64,000 bases of DNA from contig NC_061458.1 in the NCBI RefSeq assembly GCF_022581195.2, forward strand, positions 7,378,001-7,442,000. The letters are read 5' to 3'. Of the stretch, positions 1 through 11,905 are shown piece by piece. The notes beneath the pieces were generated by a model. That model was not told the DNA's origin. It did no database searches and saw only the letters and a list, made by a program, of their open reading frames with translations. A program made the translations under genes and the position numbers. Each line of letters opens with the position of its first letter. The stretch's first letter is position 1. This DNA comes from Helicoverpa zea. Its lineage: Eukaryota > Arthropoda > Insecta > Lepidoptera > Noctuidae.

Positions 1-1
1 C

Positions 2-136
2 AGTGGCGAAATCGAGATCGCTCTGAGACGGCTCAAAAATGGAAAAGCCCCTGGCGAGGATGGCATTACAACAGAGCTATTAAAAGCAGGAGGTAAGCCC
101 GTACTGGGGGAGCTCCAGAAGCTTTTTACATCCTAG
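2..136 (+). pseudogene. RTE-type LINE reverse transcriptase fragment
   Basis: Reading from base 2, the sequence is open for 44 codons to a TAG at 134-136. It contains the stretch LKNGKAPGEDGITTELLKAG, the conserved start of the reverse transcriptase domain in RTE/BovB-type non-LTR retrotransposons. The start lies left of the window and the frame stops soon after this motif, so this is a dead remnant. The region to its right shows no further reverse transcriptase sequence. Confidence 0.75.
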
Positions 137-3100
137 TGATGAGATGTCTCTTTACTACTGACTAACAAAACAATAACGTCGTTTGGCTCGCTCGAGAAAC
201 CAGTTGTTTAAGAAAGGTGGAGGTATGCTGGAGATAAAAGTTGGCGCTTAATATACAAGTGTGAAGTGTGAGAATAATATTACGAGTACATCTTACGAGT
301 ACGTAGTTATTTGTCTTATTTAATACAACTTCCTGCTACTTATTACAACAAACCACAATAATTAAAATTATAAAAAGATTGTAATACCGTAATCACGGTA
401 TTGGCTCGTCAATACCGGTATTGAAAAAAGACCAAAATATATCCGTGATCACGGTATTACGGGATCCCGTAATACCGGTATTGAAAGCCCTAGTATTGAG
501 GGATGTTCAAAAAGATGTAGAAAACAGATTCATTTCAAACGTTAGCAAAAAAGGTTTTTTGAAAACTTCATAGGCTTTGAACTACGAAAACGTATCACTG
601 CAAACAAAAAACTAAGATGCATAAAGGCAAGCCCATCTTTAACCATTACATTATTCCTCCTGAGATTCCTTTCGTGGAGCGAACTATCAAACTCACATCC
701 ATTGTACCCTGTAAGAATTACATCTCCAAGGCTATTTGGTGTTTAGATAGGTCTCTAACATAAACTAGTTGCGTCGCTACTCTGGCTGAGTTAGTGAAAC
801 TTTTAATAGTGTTCATGTCTCCCGAGTGCTTCGGAGACGTGCTGTCGATGTACATTAATGTTCAGGTTACTAAGTTATTATATCGATGTGTGCTTATTAC
901 GTGGATCGCTCTGCAGGTGTTGTGAAAATAGCTGAAAGTAAAGTTGCAATAAAGTATATCGGCTGTAGTTAGGTTGTTTTTTCTTAGTGTATTTCCATTA
1001 TTTCTGCCAAATCTTCTTATCTAAAATGTAGTAGAAAATGACGCACAGAAAACAACTGGAACAATTCCGTCCATTGGGTTTTCAATTTACACTAATGTTA
1101 CTTCATTCATATTTCAGCTCGCTCGAAAAATAAGGTGCGATTTTTAGCTACGTAGCGAAGTAGGTTTTTTCTCAGTTTTCATCATCCCTCGCGGCCAAAT
1201 CCTGCTGTCTACGAGCAGGAATGCCCCTGAGACTTCGTATCCTTAAATTTCCGATGAAAACAAAGAATCCGTGAATATAGGTCCGCGAGAGCGAGCGAAT
1301 GGAAATTTACATCCTAATTTCCCAGGTGTATACCCACTGAGTCTCTATTCGTCAGCGTTATCAAAAATCGGATATATCGAGACCCTGCAGTGTGAAAGGA
1401 CGGACGATAATTCGATTACATCGTACGTACCAATTGGCAGCTTTTTGTTTGATAAACGTAAGTCTATTCGGAACGCTGCAATGCCGGAATTTTAAGGACA
1501 AAGGAATAAGCCCAAACTGCTTAGGTATTAACTATAATATAGCTGAAAAGTTTTTTCGTTTTACTAACGCAACTGGATGGTGTTAGACAGCCCATTTACA
1601 GAGGAAGGCTTATAGGCTACTTTTTATCCAGGTGCTCAGAGTTGAGAGCTCCCAAGAGACAAAGTGGTACTGATAGACTTTCTTGCCGGTTCATCTCCAC
1701 GAGACCAACTCTTTGGAACTGTGCACCTAACTTTGACGTTTCGAAAGAGCTTTTATAGACCTATTTGAAATAAAAAAAAATTAGTTTGAGTTTGAATTTG
1801 AGATGTTACTGAGTTTTTGTGATGAATAGGTACTTAGGTATCCCGAGCTTAGATCGCCCATAAATTATTTTTCCTATAATTTCTGGCGCAGGTACTTTCT
1901 TGCCTCCGTAATGGGTTTCATACTAGTTTAAATTACTTTTTGAAAATCCCAAAAGCACCCATCTCGGTATCTGCAGTCACTCCATCAAAAATTGTGTCAC
2001 TTCAATTTTCATCACTCATATTGATGAATTTTGAAGCCAGTCAATTTTTGGGAGGCACACCGATTGACGGACAGACACCAAGGAACTAATGCCACTCAAA
2101 CAATTCCAACATGGCATGGCAGCAATGAAACGCAACGAAGTTTCAAACGTAAACCTGGCTCACAGACATCCATATTTTTCGGGAAACAGGGAAAACTGCG
2201 TAGACGAACGACGTAGGTAGACACATCAAAAAAGCTGCATTCAACGTTTGACATACTTCGCTCTTTCCCTTTTATACGTTTTTTAATGATACGAGGCTTT
2301 TTATTATTTGCATTGCCTGGAGAGAAAACAAAACATTTCCAATTAGAATACAGATACGGTGATAATTAAAACCACAAACTAAAGCCGAAATTCATTATAG
2401 TAGGATAGTCTGGTAGGTAAGTACATAAAATCCACTAATTGCAAGCGACAGCTAAACTAAAGCGCTTTTCTGATTGCCGCTCCGTCTCGCCGCCGCTAGT
2501 GGTGCTCGAGACGCTGAATTCGTCACCTGTTGAAAATAATTAGTCAAAAAAATCAGTACTAAAACAAAAATGCAGGTGCTGCGTAATACTCAACATCTAG
2601 CTTTCTGTGTTAACCTCTCGACGTGAGAACTCGAAAAAATTCAGACTAAATTTTCGGTGGGAATTTTTCAACGAACGCAAACTATTCGAACGAACGAGTG
2701 TGCTCGCTCGTCTGACGAAATCACAAGTGGAAAACAAACCTCTTTGGGATCGGTGCAATTTTCGTACATTTAGGGACCAATGTACGTGCTCTTACCGGAT
2801 TTTAATATCGAGGACATGAGTGGATATGTATAAGTAGGCACCTGCGGTAAATGAGAGTAACGCTAACGAAACCAGTCATGCGTGAGAAATCAATGCTATA
2901 AACCTACGCTGCCTACGCATATCGTACATACCTACCTATCTACTTAAATGTAACAAATGAAGGGTTTGAAGAACAGCTCTGCTTAGCCGGGTCTTCTTCT
3001 CAAATTCAGTTTGACATTACCTAATGTTACTTACCTACATTTTACCTACACAATTTTGGACATTTACTTATAGGACGACGTGTTTTTTCGAACACACAGC

Positions 3101-4181
3101 ACGTTGAAATAAAAACAGGATCTAACTCACAACGATAATATTATTACCTATTCTCTTTGACAAGTGAAAGTGATTGGAACTCCGCCACCCCCCCCCCCCT
3201 CTGCTCGACAAGATTTTGACATATGACTTTACCGTTGATTCGGCGGGATATTTTGAATCGCGACATGGAAGTCAAAAATTTGTACTAACTTTCAACACAT
3301 GAATTCTAAGTCCGTAATGCCTGATCAGAAGTATTTTAACTATAACTTTAGAGCTCACTTATTTGACAACAACGTGCAAAGGTCAAATGGGGTCAGTTAA
3401 TTCAGAAAAAGATAATAATTACGGTGTTTTTAAGTCTATCGAAAAGTTAGGCATTTCAAATTTGGTGAAAACTTACCAATAAGTAATCGCATCACTTTCT
3501 CAAACACAACACAAACGTCATATTTATAACATTTTCAATCCGTTGCAATACATTTCGTGCACTTATTTATGTTCAATAACTAAAAAATCAGCACATAAAA
3601 TACACAATAAAAATGAACAATTTACAAGATCAGTCAAGTCACAGACAAGTAGAGTTTGGAATGGAGTATTTTTTTTTTCAATCAGCGGTGTGCATTCGAT
3701 ACCTAAATCGGAAATTTATTATAAATAATCGAATACCAATTTTATATATACCTATTTTTTAATAGCAACTTATTTCAATTTTATTTATTAATTTTAAATT
3801 ATAGGTTCAATTTGTTTTTGTTGTTAAGAAAAAAGATATTTAAGTTTTTAGCATTAAATTTTTATATGTATTATTTATTTTGGTGTTGCGTCATTCGTAA
3901 TAATTTTTAACTTTAATTGAATTTTTATTCCCTATTACGGAATTTTAATTTATTCTTATATTATAAATGTGGAAGCTTGTAATTAGCAATAAGTACTACT
4001 TGTATATATTATTTAATTGTGTTATTAGTCTGTAAGCTTTCTGTAAAATAAAATAAATAAATAAATTATTTCTCAACAATTCTAACATTTTTGTTTCGGC
4101 GGAGGGTATGCGGGTGTTCTGAAATATAATGCAATTTGTAACTACCAAAGGTATGTACTTATTTGATGATGAGAAACAATA
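137..4181. other. Gene-free AT-rich stretch
   Basis: No exon-like or conserved reading frame was found. The short ORFs here have no recognisable domains. Visible content is a cluster of perfect palindromes (411-482), a degenerate Lep1-like scrap near 1585-1650, a run of C residues near 3188-3199, and AT-rich low-complexity DNA at 3720-4080. Confidence 0.6.
411..482. repeat. Cluster of palindromes built on AATACCGGTATT
   Basis: AATACCGGTATT occurs at 411-422 and 471-482. CCGTGATCACGG is at 443-454. A 26-bp perfect palindrome centred on GGGATCCC spans 452-477. The units overlap and share the core CGGTATT. This looks like subterminal repeat structure of a DNA transposon, but no terminal repeat or target duplication was identified. 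Confidence 0.6.
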
Positions 4182-4915
4182 ATAATAATTGATTGATTTG
4201 CCCCGCAGGGCATCTGAGGCGGATGACGGGGAGTAGCGACCCCGCGGGGCTATATATCCGAGTGCTCCAGGGAGAGTATACTGTCCCCCATCTCCGGCTT
4301 GCCGGAGTGAAGCATGACGGGGGAGAGGTCTCCCGCCTCTTGGCTTGCCTTCACCGGCCGGTCAGAGTGGAGTCGCTAGAGTAGGGTTAGCAGCCCGCTC
4401 GGAGGGTAGGTGCCTCGTGGTAAGTGGCGAGTGGGCCGGTGATGCTGGACCCACAGGGAGCGCGTGATCTGCGTTTAAAGTCCGCCGAGGTATCCTCACC
4501 CTTCAGCCGCTCATGTACCTGTTGCCCTCTTGTTGCGATTTAGCGACTGATTCCCGGGGGCCCAGTAAGTGAGTTGGCGAGTCTCCACCTGCCATTTTTA
4601 CGTGTATTTATTACATTGTTATCGGCAGGTGCCATAGTTCCCGTAGTTTCCCCATTCCTAGTCCACTAGCATCCCATCACAATAGCCCAAGTAGTTTTCA
4701 TCCATAGTTAGCAATAGTTTAGCACAGAACCGGGCATTGTCCTTGGGTACATTTCTATAGTGTATACAGGGATAATCGTCGGTTTTGTGTCACCATTTCA
4801 TTAAAGTTGTCTCAAAAGAGCTTCAGCGTGTTGGCTTCGGCCCCACGTTCGCCTTCCAAAAATCCGGGACTCTGTAGTCCCGTGGTCGGTTAGAGACATA
4901 ATAATTGATTGATTT
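4182..4915 (+). mobile_element. 698-bp retroinsertion with 18-bp target site duplication
   Basis: The 18-mer ATAATAATTGATTGATTT is present at 4182-4199 and again at 4898-4915. The 698 bases between are clearly more GC-rich than their surroundings. A long perfect target duplication without terminal inverted repeats points to target-primed reverse transcription. There is no poly(A) tail. I infer the 3' end of a non-LTR retrotransposon or a SINE-like derivative. A 63-codon ORF at 4193-4384 has no recognisable domain. Confidence 0.8.
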
Positions 4916-4931
4916 TAAAGTCACCAAATAT

Positions 4932-5612
4932 TTTTAACCGAATCCCAAAAAGGAGGTGGTTCTCAATTTGGATGTTTGTTTTTGGTCGAAAGGGTATATT
5001 CCCCATATTTGTTATTAGGTCCAGGATCTGATGATGGAAACCTTGAGAAATCGAGGGCAGCTCTCGAAAATTGTAAGCATAGATAAGGTTATAACTTGAC
5101 ACTCAGATGTATATCTGATAACACTATGAGACAGTAAAGGTTTGGAGCTGACCTGATGATGGAGACCAGAGAAGGTCGAGGGAACTCGACAACCGTACTT
5201 CTCTCGTCTCCATCTCCTTCACTGTTGCAGAGGCCTCGTAAATACGAATAATATAAGCACAAACACGAGAAAGTTTAAATATTCAGTTGTCGAGTTCCCT
5301 CGACCGTCACTGGTCTCCATCATCAGGTCAGCTCAAAGCCTTCACTGTTGAATAGTGCTACCAGGCAAACACCTGAGTGATAAGATTTCAACCTATGTAT
5401 TTCTGCAACTTTCGAAAGTCGCCCTCGATTTCTCAAGGTTCCATCATCAGATCCTGACCTAATGATAATGGGACCACCTCGGAAGTACACGCTATCAAAC
5501 AAAAAAAGAATCATCAAAATCGATAAATAAATGGCTGAGTAATCGCGTAACAAACATACAAAAAAAAACGGTCGAATTGAGAACCTCCGCTTTTTGGGAA
5601 GTCGGTTAAAAA
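4932..5612. mobile_element. Foldback element with nested inverted repeats (TTTTAACCGA termini)
   Basis: The left end starts TTTTAACCGA at 4932. The right end near 5570-5612 is its reverse complement, with a CCCAAAAAG and GGTTCTCAATT block in both. Further in, 5025-5058 (GATCTGATGATGGAAACC core) pairs with 5422-5456, and 5147-5191 (GCTGACCTGATGATGGAGAC core) pairs with 5286-5334. The TTTTAACCGACTTC terminus is very common in lepidopteran genomes. There is no coding capacity; the minus-strand ORF at 5323-5682 is built from the repeat. Confidence 0.75.
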
Positions 5613-6834
5613 TAAGTCGGCGGCGGCCATCTTTCCATCTTGGACCAGCTTTCGATGAACAGCGAACTATTTGCCCCTTCAAACAATAAAATCGTCATAA
5701 AATTTTGCGATAACTACACCTAACTACGGCTCTCGTCAAATAGCTTTGCCGCTCAGTTAAAAAGTTGGAAGTAACGAATCGCCATTAAGTTTGGCAGATC
5801 TACAGGAATCCTGCACATAAAACACCCGAAGAATAAGTCTTCATTTGCCGTCTTCAGAAACCCTAAAAACCGAAGATTTTTTTTATTCCGGCTACAACGT
5901 ATTTTCTATCACTGATTTTCTAGCATTTTTTTCAAAATAAATTAAGTCATTTTACTTTTCCTAATTTATTTTCAGATTATGGTAAGTATACAAAAGTGCA
6001 ATTTAGTAATATTATAATATCAAATAATATAAAATTATTAAATCGATTCTTTATTTTAACGAATCGGATCATTCGATGCAAAACTTCTATCACCGTCGCC
6101 ATCTTGTCTATGCGTCTTCAAATTTAAAAAAACAACTAATGTAAACAAACATGGCGAGTTCGATCAGAATTCCCGGTAATTACGATTGGATTTTAAAAAG
6201 GTATATTTCTAACGGGATGCTAAATATGAAAGGTTTGAATGCGTAATAATAATTTAAATTTATTTAGTTATTTTATTTAGTACTCACAAATGTGGTTTGA
6301 TTGGAAAGAAAATAAATATGAGCGTAAATAATTATATAGGAAAGTGTATGACTGATTCGCAGACCCCAATTGGGGTCTAAACCGAGCTTACGGTGACATT
6401 GATGTTCAGACCCCGATTGGGGTCCGCTACGGATTTGACGGTTAAAGGTCTTAGTTACTAGGTCATTAAATTCCCAAAAAAAAAAAAATATTCTATGAGA
6501 TCCTTTTTCCGACCTCCTGACTTATCGCGTTCCAGTACCGCTAGAACAAGGATGCAACAGTAAACATAACAAGTAAATGACATTATATTTTTACAGAAAA
6601 ATTGTGAGAAAGCAAAGTAAAAGATATTTGCACAAAACATATATAAAGATATGTGTTTTGTGCAGTTTAATAATAACAATATAAGCATTAAATAAATTAA
6701 TAACTTCACTTCTCTGAATGAAAACCTGGACCGCGACAATTTGTCAAACAACTTGACATTTCCCGGATGTAAACATATTGATTGGTTGTATTTTTATCAC
6801 ATTTTATTGATTTGCATCAGGACATCGGCACAAA
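5613..6834. other. Upstream region of AAR2
   Basis: This stretch should contain the AAR2 promoter and 5' UTR, but no core promoter motif can be assigned by eye. It holds a pair of 18-bp palindromes (6361-6378, 6408-6425). A 31-codon ORF starts at an ATG in good context near 6151 and has a donor-like AG-GTATAT within it; no partner exon was found. Confidence 0.4.
6361..6425. repeat. Paired 18-bp GACCCC palindromes upstream of AAR2
   Basis: AGACCCCAATTGGGGTCT at 6361-6378 is a perfect palindrome. AGACCCCGATTGGGGTCC at 6408-6425 is a near-copy, 47 bases further on. They lie 410-475 bases before the AAR2 start codon. They could be protein-binding sites or the ends of a small repeat. The sequence shows the symmetry only. 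Confidence 0.6.
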
Positions 6835-9582
6835 ATGGACCAAGAAACCGCGAAAAAGCTTTTGGTGGAAGGAGGAACATTTGTGTTCCTTGGAGTTCCT
6901 CAAGAAACTCAATTTGGTATCGATATGCAGTGTTGGAACACCGAGGAGGATTTTCGCGGAATTAAAATGATACCACCTGGATTACACTATATTCATTTTT
7001 CTGGAGTGAGCAAAGGGACCGGGGATGTCTCGCCAAGGTAAGTATAAATTACAGAAGCTCTGTTAATATTTATTTATGTTGATGTCAAGGACAACAAAAT
7101 ATTTACAATGTTGTAAACAGGCATTACCACATCTGCCTTTTCACAATGATTTGTTTTCCAGGCCAGATAATACCAGATACCAGATAAAGGTCTAATCATA
7201 GGATAAATAGCAAAGTCATCATCTGCCTAGCCATATCCCTATTATGTTGGGTTAGCTTCCAGTCTACTATCAAAATTATACCTAGTGTCCTAATTTTGTA
7301 ATGTCTTTTGTAAACCACAAATCAAAATAAAACTGGGCTGACAATATCCAAAATTCCATATAGCAAGTCAGTATAAATTTCTCGTAAAATAATTGTGTAA
7401 AATAATTAATATTGGTTTTCCTTGAAATGTTTCCAGATCAGGCTTTATGCACTACTTCCACAAAAAAGAGTTTCTAGTCAAAATGTGGGATAAAAACACA
7501 GAGGATATGAGCAAAGACGAGATCACAGAAGAAAGCATTCAACGCCTCAAAGACAATCTGTTGAACTTGGATCGCCATCTCGCACCATATCCATATGAGA
7601 TATGGCAGAAGTGGAAGCTACTGACTTCACAAATACCAGGTACGATATCAGACTTCAAGGAAATCCAGTTAAAACTGTTATGTATTATGATGTAGGAATG
7701 TTTTTGTACAAGATTTGAGCATTCACTCTATTGTAATACTATATAGTGCTTTATCATGCATTACAAAAGCTAAATCAATTTCAAATCATCATAATTCCAT
7801 TAAAACTATAGGAACTTGGACCTATAAACAATGAAAAAAATACAACAAAATCATTGTGTAAGTACATAAAACTAAATGTATCGTTACACCTTCAATCACA
7901 GGCATGTCTTTGTCTACATTTATGAATAAAACTGATTACAGCTGAACTAGCTGCAAAGCTATCTCCAGAAAATGGTATGATTAGAGCATCAGTCGAACTC
8001 CTTTCAATGACTGATGAAGAGAGACCAAGAGGAGTGAAAACTACAGCTTCTATGAAAAGTCAAGAGAGTACAGAAGACTCTAAGAAAGAAGAGGATGAAA
8101 AAGAAGAGCCAGCTGCGGGACAGTCTGATGCTAAACGAGCTAAGAGGGTCACTCAAGAAGAGAAAGAAGATGCAATGTTACCACATTTGAAACCTGCACC
8201 AGGTAAATGTTTGACTATAAATGATGCATGATCAACTTGCCACAATTGTTTGCAGTTTAGTTCTTCATGCATTTTATAGGTTTCTGGTGTCAAAGTACCT
8301 AGTTAATGTTTACAATCTTTTGGTTTCATTCAGGTAATTGAGTATATACTGTACTTGACATGCATGCTAGTATAAACCAATTCAAACCAGTTACTTTTCA
8401 AGGAAACTGCATTAATTTTATTGATTTTCCTGCTTCCTTATCAGACAGATCTTTATTGTCTGTTAGCTAACATAACTTGATGGTTTTAATTTAAATTTAA
8501 GGTTTTTATTATGGAAGTAATCTGTACATTTTTTAAAGAAACCCAAATGTATATTTATATACTTGATAGTTTGTATTTCATAAAATAAAGAATCTCGTTG
8601 AAATAGCAAAAAAGCTAAGTATTTCAAAGTTTTGCTTTTTAAGGACTACTCATAAGATAACTCTGCCTACTCATTCAAGTCTTTTGTGGCGATAAATGCC
8701 ACAGCTGAAGTTCAAAGACTAGTAAATGATCCTAAATATGTGTTTTTGTACACATATTTAGGCCCTATATTACTGCCTGCAAAATCTATTTAACCCATTG
8801 ACTTTGTTCACCCAGGTATGTCTATGAGGTTCACAGAAATACCGCGGGACAAATACCCACCAGGATCAACACCAGAAGAGATTACTAAACATTATTTGGA
8901 CCAGTCATATTCTTTAGAGCTTATGATTGCACAGCATGATGAGTGAGTATCTGCCAGCTAACTAGCTTCTGCCAGCGGTTTCACCCGCATCCCATGGGAA
9001 CCTCTGCACGAACCCAGATAAAAAGTAGTTCCTCAATAAATGGGCTATCTAACACCGAAAGCAAACTTCCAACCAACCGATTTCAAACAAACAAACAAAC
9101 AAACAAGCTCTTCAGCTTTATAATATTAGTATAGATAAGTCTATAACGAATTGGTTTATATTTTCAGGCCACTCCATATAATAGGCGAACTCCAATTCGC
9201 CTACTTATGCTTCCTTATCGGACATTCCCTCGAGGCTTTCGAACACTGGAAGAACCTTGTCATCCTCATGTGTTCTTGCGATGACGCCATCCACAAGTAC
9301 CGCAGCGTATTCTTCCATTTCATCAGAACAATTGAAGTACAAATTGAAGAAATGCCAGAAGATTTCTTAGCTGATATTGTCATGAACAAAAATTTAGTAT
9401 ACAAAAAACTCAGAGAATTCTTCCGTACAGCACATGTGAGCAAAGTCGACGGTCGTCTTCTTACAATGATTGAAAGATTCAAGGATAATTTGACGGACAA
9501 GCTGCAGTGGGATTTTACTGGTTTAGATGCTGATGAAGAAGACGAAAGACCTGTTATAGTACAGCTAAATGAGGCAGAGTAA
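6835..9582 (+). CDS. AAR2: AAR2 splicing factor homolog (U5 snRNP assembly)
   Basis: Five exons: 6835-7037, 7437-7639, 7942-8202, 8816-8942 and 9168-9582, totalling 402 aa plus stop. All introns are GT-AG and every junction keeps frame. Human AAR2 is about 384 aa, so this looks full length. Recognition rests on the N-terminal stretch LVEGGTFVFLGVPQETQFGI, then GIKMIPPGLHYIHFS, the segment ending APYPYEIWQKWKLLTSQIP, and a C-terminal helical domain with LQFAYLCFLIGHSLEAFEHW. A charged Lys/Glu-rich linker at about residues 169-214 separates the two folded halves. AAR2 binds Prp8 and acts in cytoplasmic maturation and nuclear assembly of U5 snRNP; that role is family knowledge. The ATG at 6835 is the first in frame and starts the conserved N-terminus (MDQETAKKLL). 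The gene converges on the NIFK-like gene. Intron 4 is mostly a repeat. Confidence 0.95.
7201..7265 (+). repeat. SINE-like fragment in AAR2 intron 1
   Basis: The stretch TCATCATCTGCCTAGCC followed by TATGTTGGGTTAGCTTCCAG matches the repeat at 45386-45487 (CCTAGCC, then CCCAACCACGTTGG) and more weakly 59262-59450. It is a short remnant of a dispersed family whose core is CCCAACNATGTTGG. Confidence 0.55.
8958..9135 (-). mobile_element. Lep1-like repeat filling AAR2 intron 4
   Basis: On the minus strand this starts near ATACTAATATTATAAA (9135), continues through a GTTTGTTTGTTTGTTTG run, and ends at GAAGCTAGT (about 8961). It is the same family as the copies at 28293, 28826, 32078 and 43955. The layout, ending in CTAGT with no inverted repeats, recalls Lep1, a Helitron-related family of Lepidoptera; that name is from memory and not verified. 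It occupies about 80% of the 225-bp intron. Confidence 0.7.
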
Positions 9583-9669
9583 ATTAAGTATAATTAATAT
9601 AGATTTATTAATGTTTAGTTCATTTGACTTGGACTATTTTAAGGACTGCCTTACTGAGACAGTGTGATG

Positions 9670-9853
9670 AATAAAAAGGCTGTACAGCGGACAGCCAATT
9701 TCACACAAAGCAATGTATATTTTTTAATAAAATTTGTTGAACAAAATCTAGATGTTGTGTGTGAACAAATAGTACCTAATTGTCTACAAAACTTCAGTGA
9801 GGCTATCTTAAAAAATAAGTTTGATTGACAAGGATTTTTTAAGTACAAATAAA
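9670..9853 (+). promoter_or_regulatory. Candidate AAR2 poly(A) signals
   Basis: Three AATAAA hexamers follow the AAR2 stop codon: 9670-9675, 9726-9731 and 9848-9853. Any of them could direct cleavage. The sequence alone does not say which is used. Confidence 0.5.
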
Positions 9854-9974
9854 TCATTGTAGTTGTTTTGTCTGCATAATGCATACGAAAACACGCTGAT
9901 GGAATCCTGTTGCTATTTTTTGGTTTCATAGTCAATCAATGTTTTACTTCTAATGCTCCTGCTCCACCTGCGTC

Positions 9975-10390
9975 TTAACGCGTAAAATTTTGGCGTTACG
10001 CAGATGTGGCCAACGTTTTAATGGCATTTTATACAAATGGCATTATTAATAGCATTAAACGTTAAGCGATAACTCGGGTGTCGATTTTTTGGAAACATCA
10101 AAGGGTTTTAGTGCGTAGCTTAGCACGCTAAGTGATGTTGGCTACATTAATGCCATCTCATTGCACGCATGCAAGGACGAGTGTAGATACTTTGTTTAAG
10201 CGGTAACTGCATTTTACGAGCACGATAATGGAATGGTCAAATGAGAAAGCTTTAGTTTTTAGAATTATTTTGTGTGTCTAAGTTTAACCTCTTTAATGTG
10301 TGTTAACGCGTGACTTCATGAGGGATTAACTCTTTGCGGAATTGTAACCTAAGTGTAGCCAACACGCATTTTTAATTGGGAACAAATATA
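9975..10390. repeat. Degenerate repeat region after AAR2
   Basis: Related segments recur: GATGTGGCCAACGTTTTAAT at about 10003, GATGTTGGCTACATTAATGCC at about 10134, and GTGTAGCCAACACGC at about 10354. The arrangement suggests an old transposon with repeated subterminal motifs. No clean terminal repeats or target duplication were found. Confidence 0.4.
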
Positions 10391-11310
10391 ATGACCACCA
10401 TAAAATGCTGATACCCTTAGTTTTGTAACCAGAAATATCTACTGAACACCAGAAAAATAAAGTCTAAAAATGTAATAGTACCAGCTATTTTAGTCACGAC
10501 TTCACTTTAAATTCTATTCGACCACCAAATTTAGTAAATGATCACCAACACTTGACGACCAAATTAATGTATTATTTTTGCCTAAATAAGTCACTGTGAT
10601 TGCCATAAAATGTAGGCTTATTACCAAATAAAGTATTATGATGCCATATTAAGTTATGTGTCCGGCTTGCAATGCATGCGTGAGTGTCAGTGTCAGTATG
10701 AGTGATAGGGGAAAATGGAAGAAAATGACATATTGCGCCGACCCCAAGTAAAATTGGGAACAGGGCAGGAGAAAGAAGAAGAATGTGTTTCTCAATACAC
10801 TCCCTCGAAAACACACTTATCGCACTGTTTAGTCATGCAATAGACAATTTTCCACCCTGGTGCAGGAAAAGGGTCCCCATAATGTTATAAAATTTATTGT
10901 ATCAGGCCGAACTTATTTTTATGGAGTCAGTTTACTTAAACAGGATAGCAAGATGTAAAAACTTTGATTATCATTTTATATTAAAACGCTGGTATAATTT
11001 TGATGATCATTTACTACTTTTGGTGATCATTTACTACTTTTGGTGATCATTTACTACTTTTGGGATAACAATGATTTATTTGGACTCATTTTGCTTAAAT
11101 AGGATAGCAGAATTTAAAAACTTTGGTTATAATCTTACTTTATACTATTTTTGGCTTACGCATGATTTATTTTGGAGTAATTTCACTTAAATAGGATAGT
11201 AAAGTGTTAAAACTTTGGTTATAGTTTTACATTAAAATGCGAGTTTCATTTTGGTGATAATTTACTATTTTTGTCTGCTATTTGTTACTATATCTGGTGA
11301 TCAGTTAAAC
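10390..11310. repeat. Complex tandem and inverted repeat region (GGTGATCATTTACTA motifs)
   Basis: The 20-mer GGTGATCATTTACTACTTTT is tandemly repeated about three times at 11000-11061. A longer unit containing CTTAAATAGGATAG recurs near 10930, 11090 and 11187, followed each time by AAAAACTTTG or a close variant. On the left, TAGTAAATGATCACCAA near 10531 is the reverse complement of the right-hand motif, so the region has overall inverted symmetry. An RTE-type tail lies inside it (10660-10785). Confidence 0.6.
10660..10785 (+). mobile_element. RTE-type LINE 3'-tail fragment
   Basis: GCGCCGACCCCAAGTAAAAT followed by a G/A-rich GGCAGGAGAAAGAAGAAGAA tail matches the 3' tail of the insertion at 62359-62459. 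The upstream part is degenerate. The minus-strand ORF at 10572-10814 overlaps this fragment and is not a gene. Confidence 0.55.
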
Positions 11311-11888
11311 ATAAGCCTTTTTAATTTCCTAAGTAACGTGTAGTTGGCCATTGACATTAACGTTAACGCTAACGCAGATGGAGCAGTAGCATAAGTATAC
11401 AATATTCCCTCTAAATGTACCCTTCAAGGTAGATTCAAGTCTATGTAGTTGTGTACTATGTACATTTATATTGAATTTTGAATGTTTAAAATTATCTATC
11501 GATAAGTACCTAGTGTCCTGTGAACCCCGCCGCACATATCAATGTCTCATATTGCAATATACCTTATGGTAGATTTTCATGGTGGTTTTGTCTATGTAAT
11601 ATCAAATATTAGAAAATGAAATAAATAGTACTGGTAAATATATGTTTTATTCAGTTGTACATACGTCCCAAAGGATCCAAAGGTCATTAACCCACAGAGT
11701 AGTTAATCGCTGCCCCTGGGTACCAACTTTCTTTATGCCAAATCAACTACATCTCAATCGGTCTAGTAATTTTACAGTAAAAGCAAAACAAACAAATAAA
11801 CAAATTCAATTTCGCATTTAATATCATAATAGGGGTACTAAGGATACATATACGAGTAAAAAAAACTTAATTGTTTCTTGAAAATTTC

Positions 11889-11894
11889 TTTATT
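11889..11894 (-). promoter_or_regulatory. Candidate poly(A) signal of the NIFK-like gene
   Basis: The plus strand reads TTTATT, so the minus strand reads AATAAA, 11 bases after the NIFK-like stop codon. This close spacing is unusual; another minus-strand AATAAA lies further down near 11645. Confidence 0.45.
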
Positions 11895-11905
11895 CATGAA
11901 TACCA

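Noticed and set aside
5323..5682. 119-codon minus-strand ORF
   Set aside because: It lies wholly across the arms of the foldback element and has no domain or splice structure.
6151..6246. 31-codon ORF with good start context upstream of AAR2
   Set aside because: It has a donor-like site, but no downstream exon in phase was found and AAR2 has its own start.
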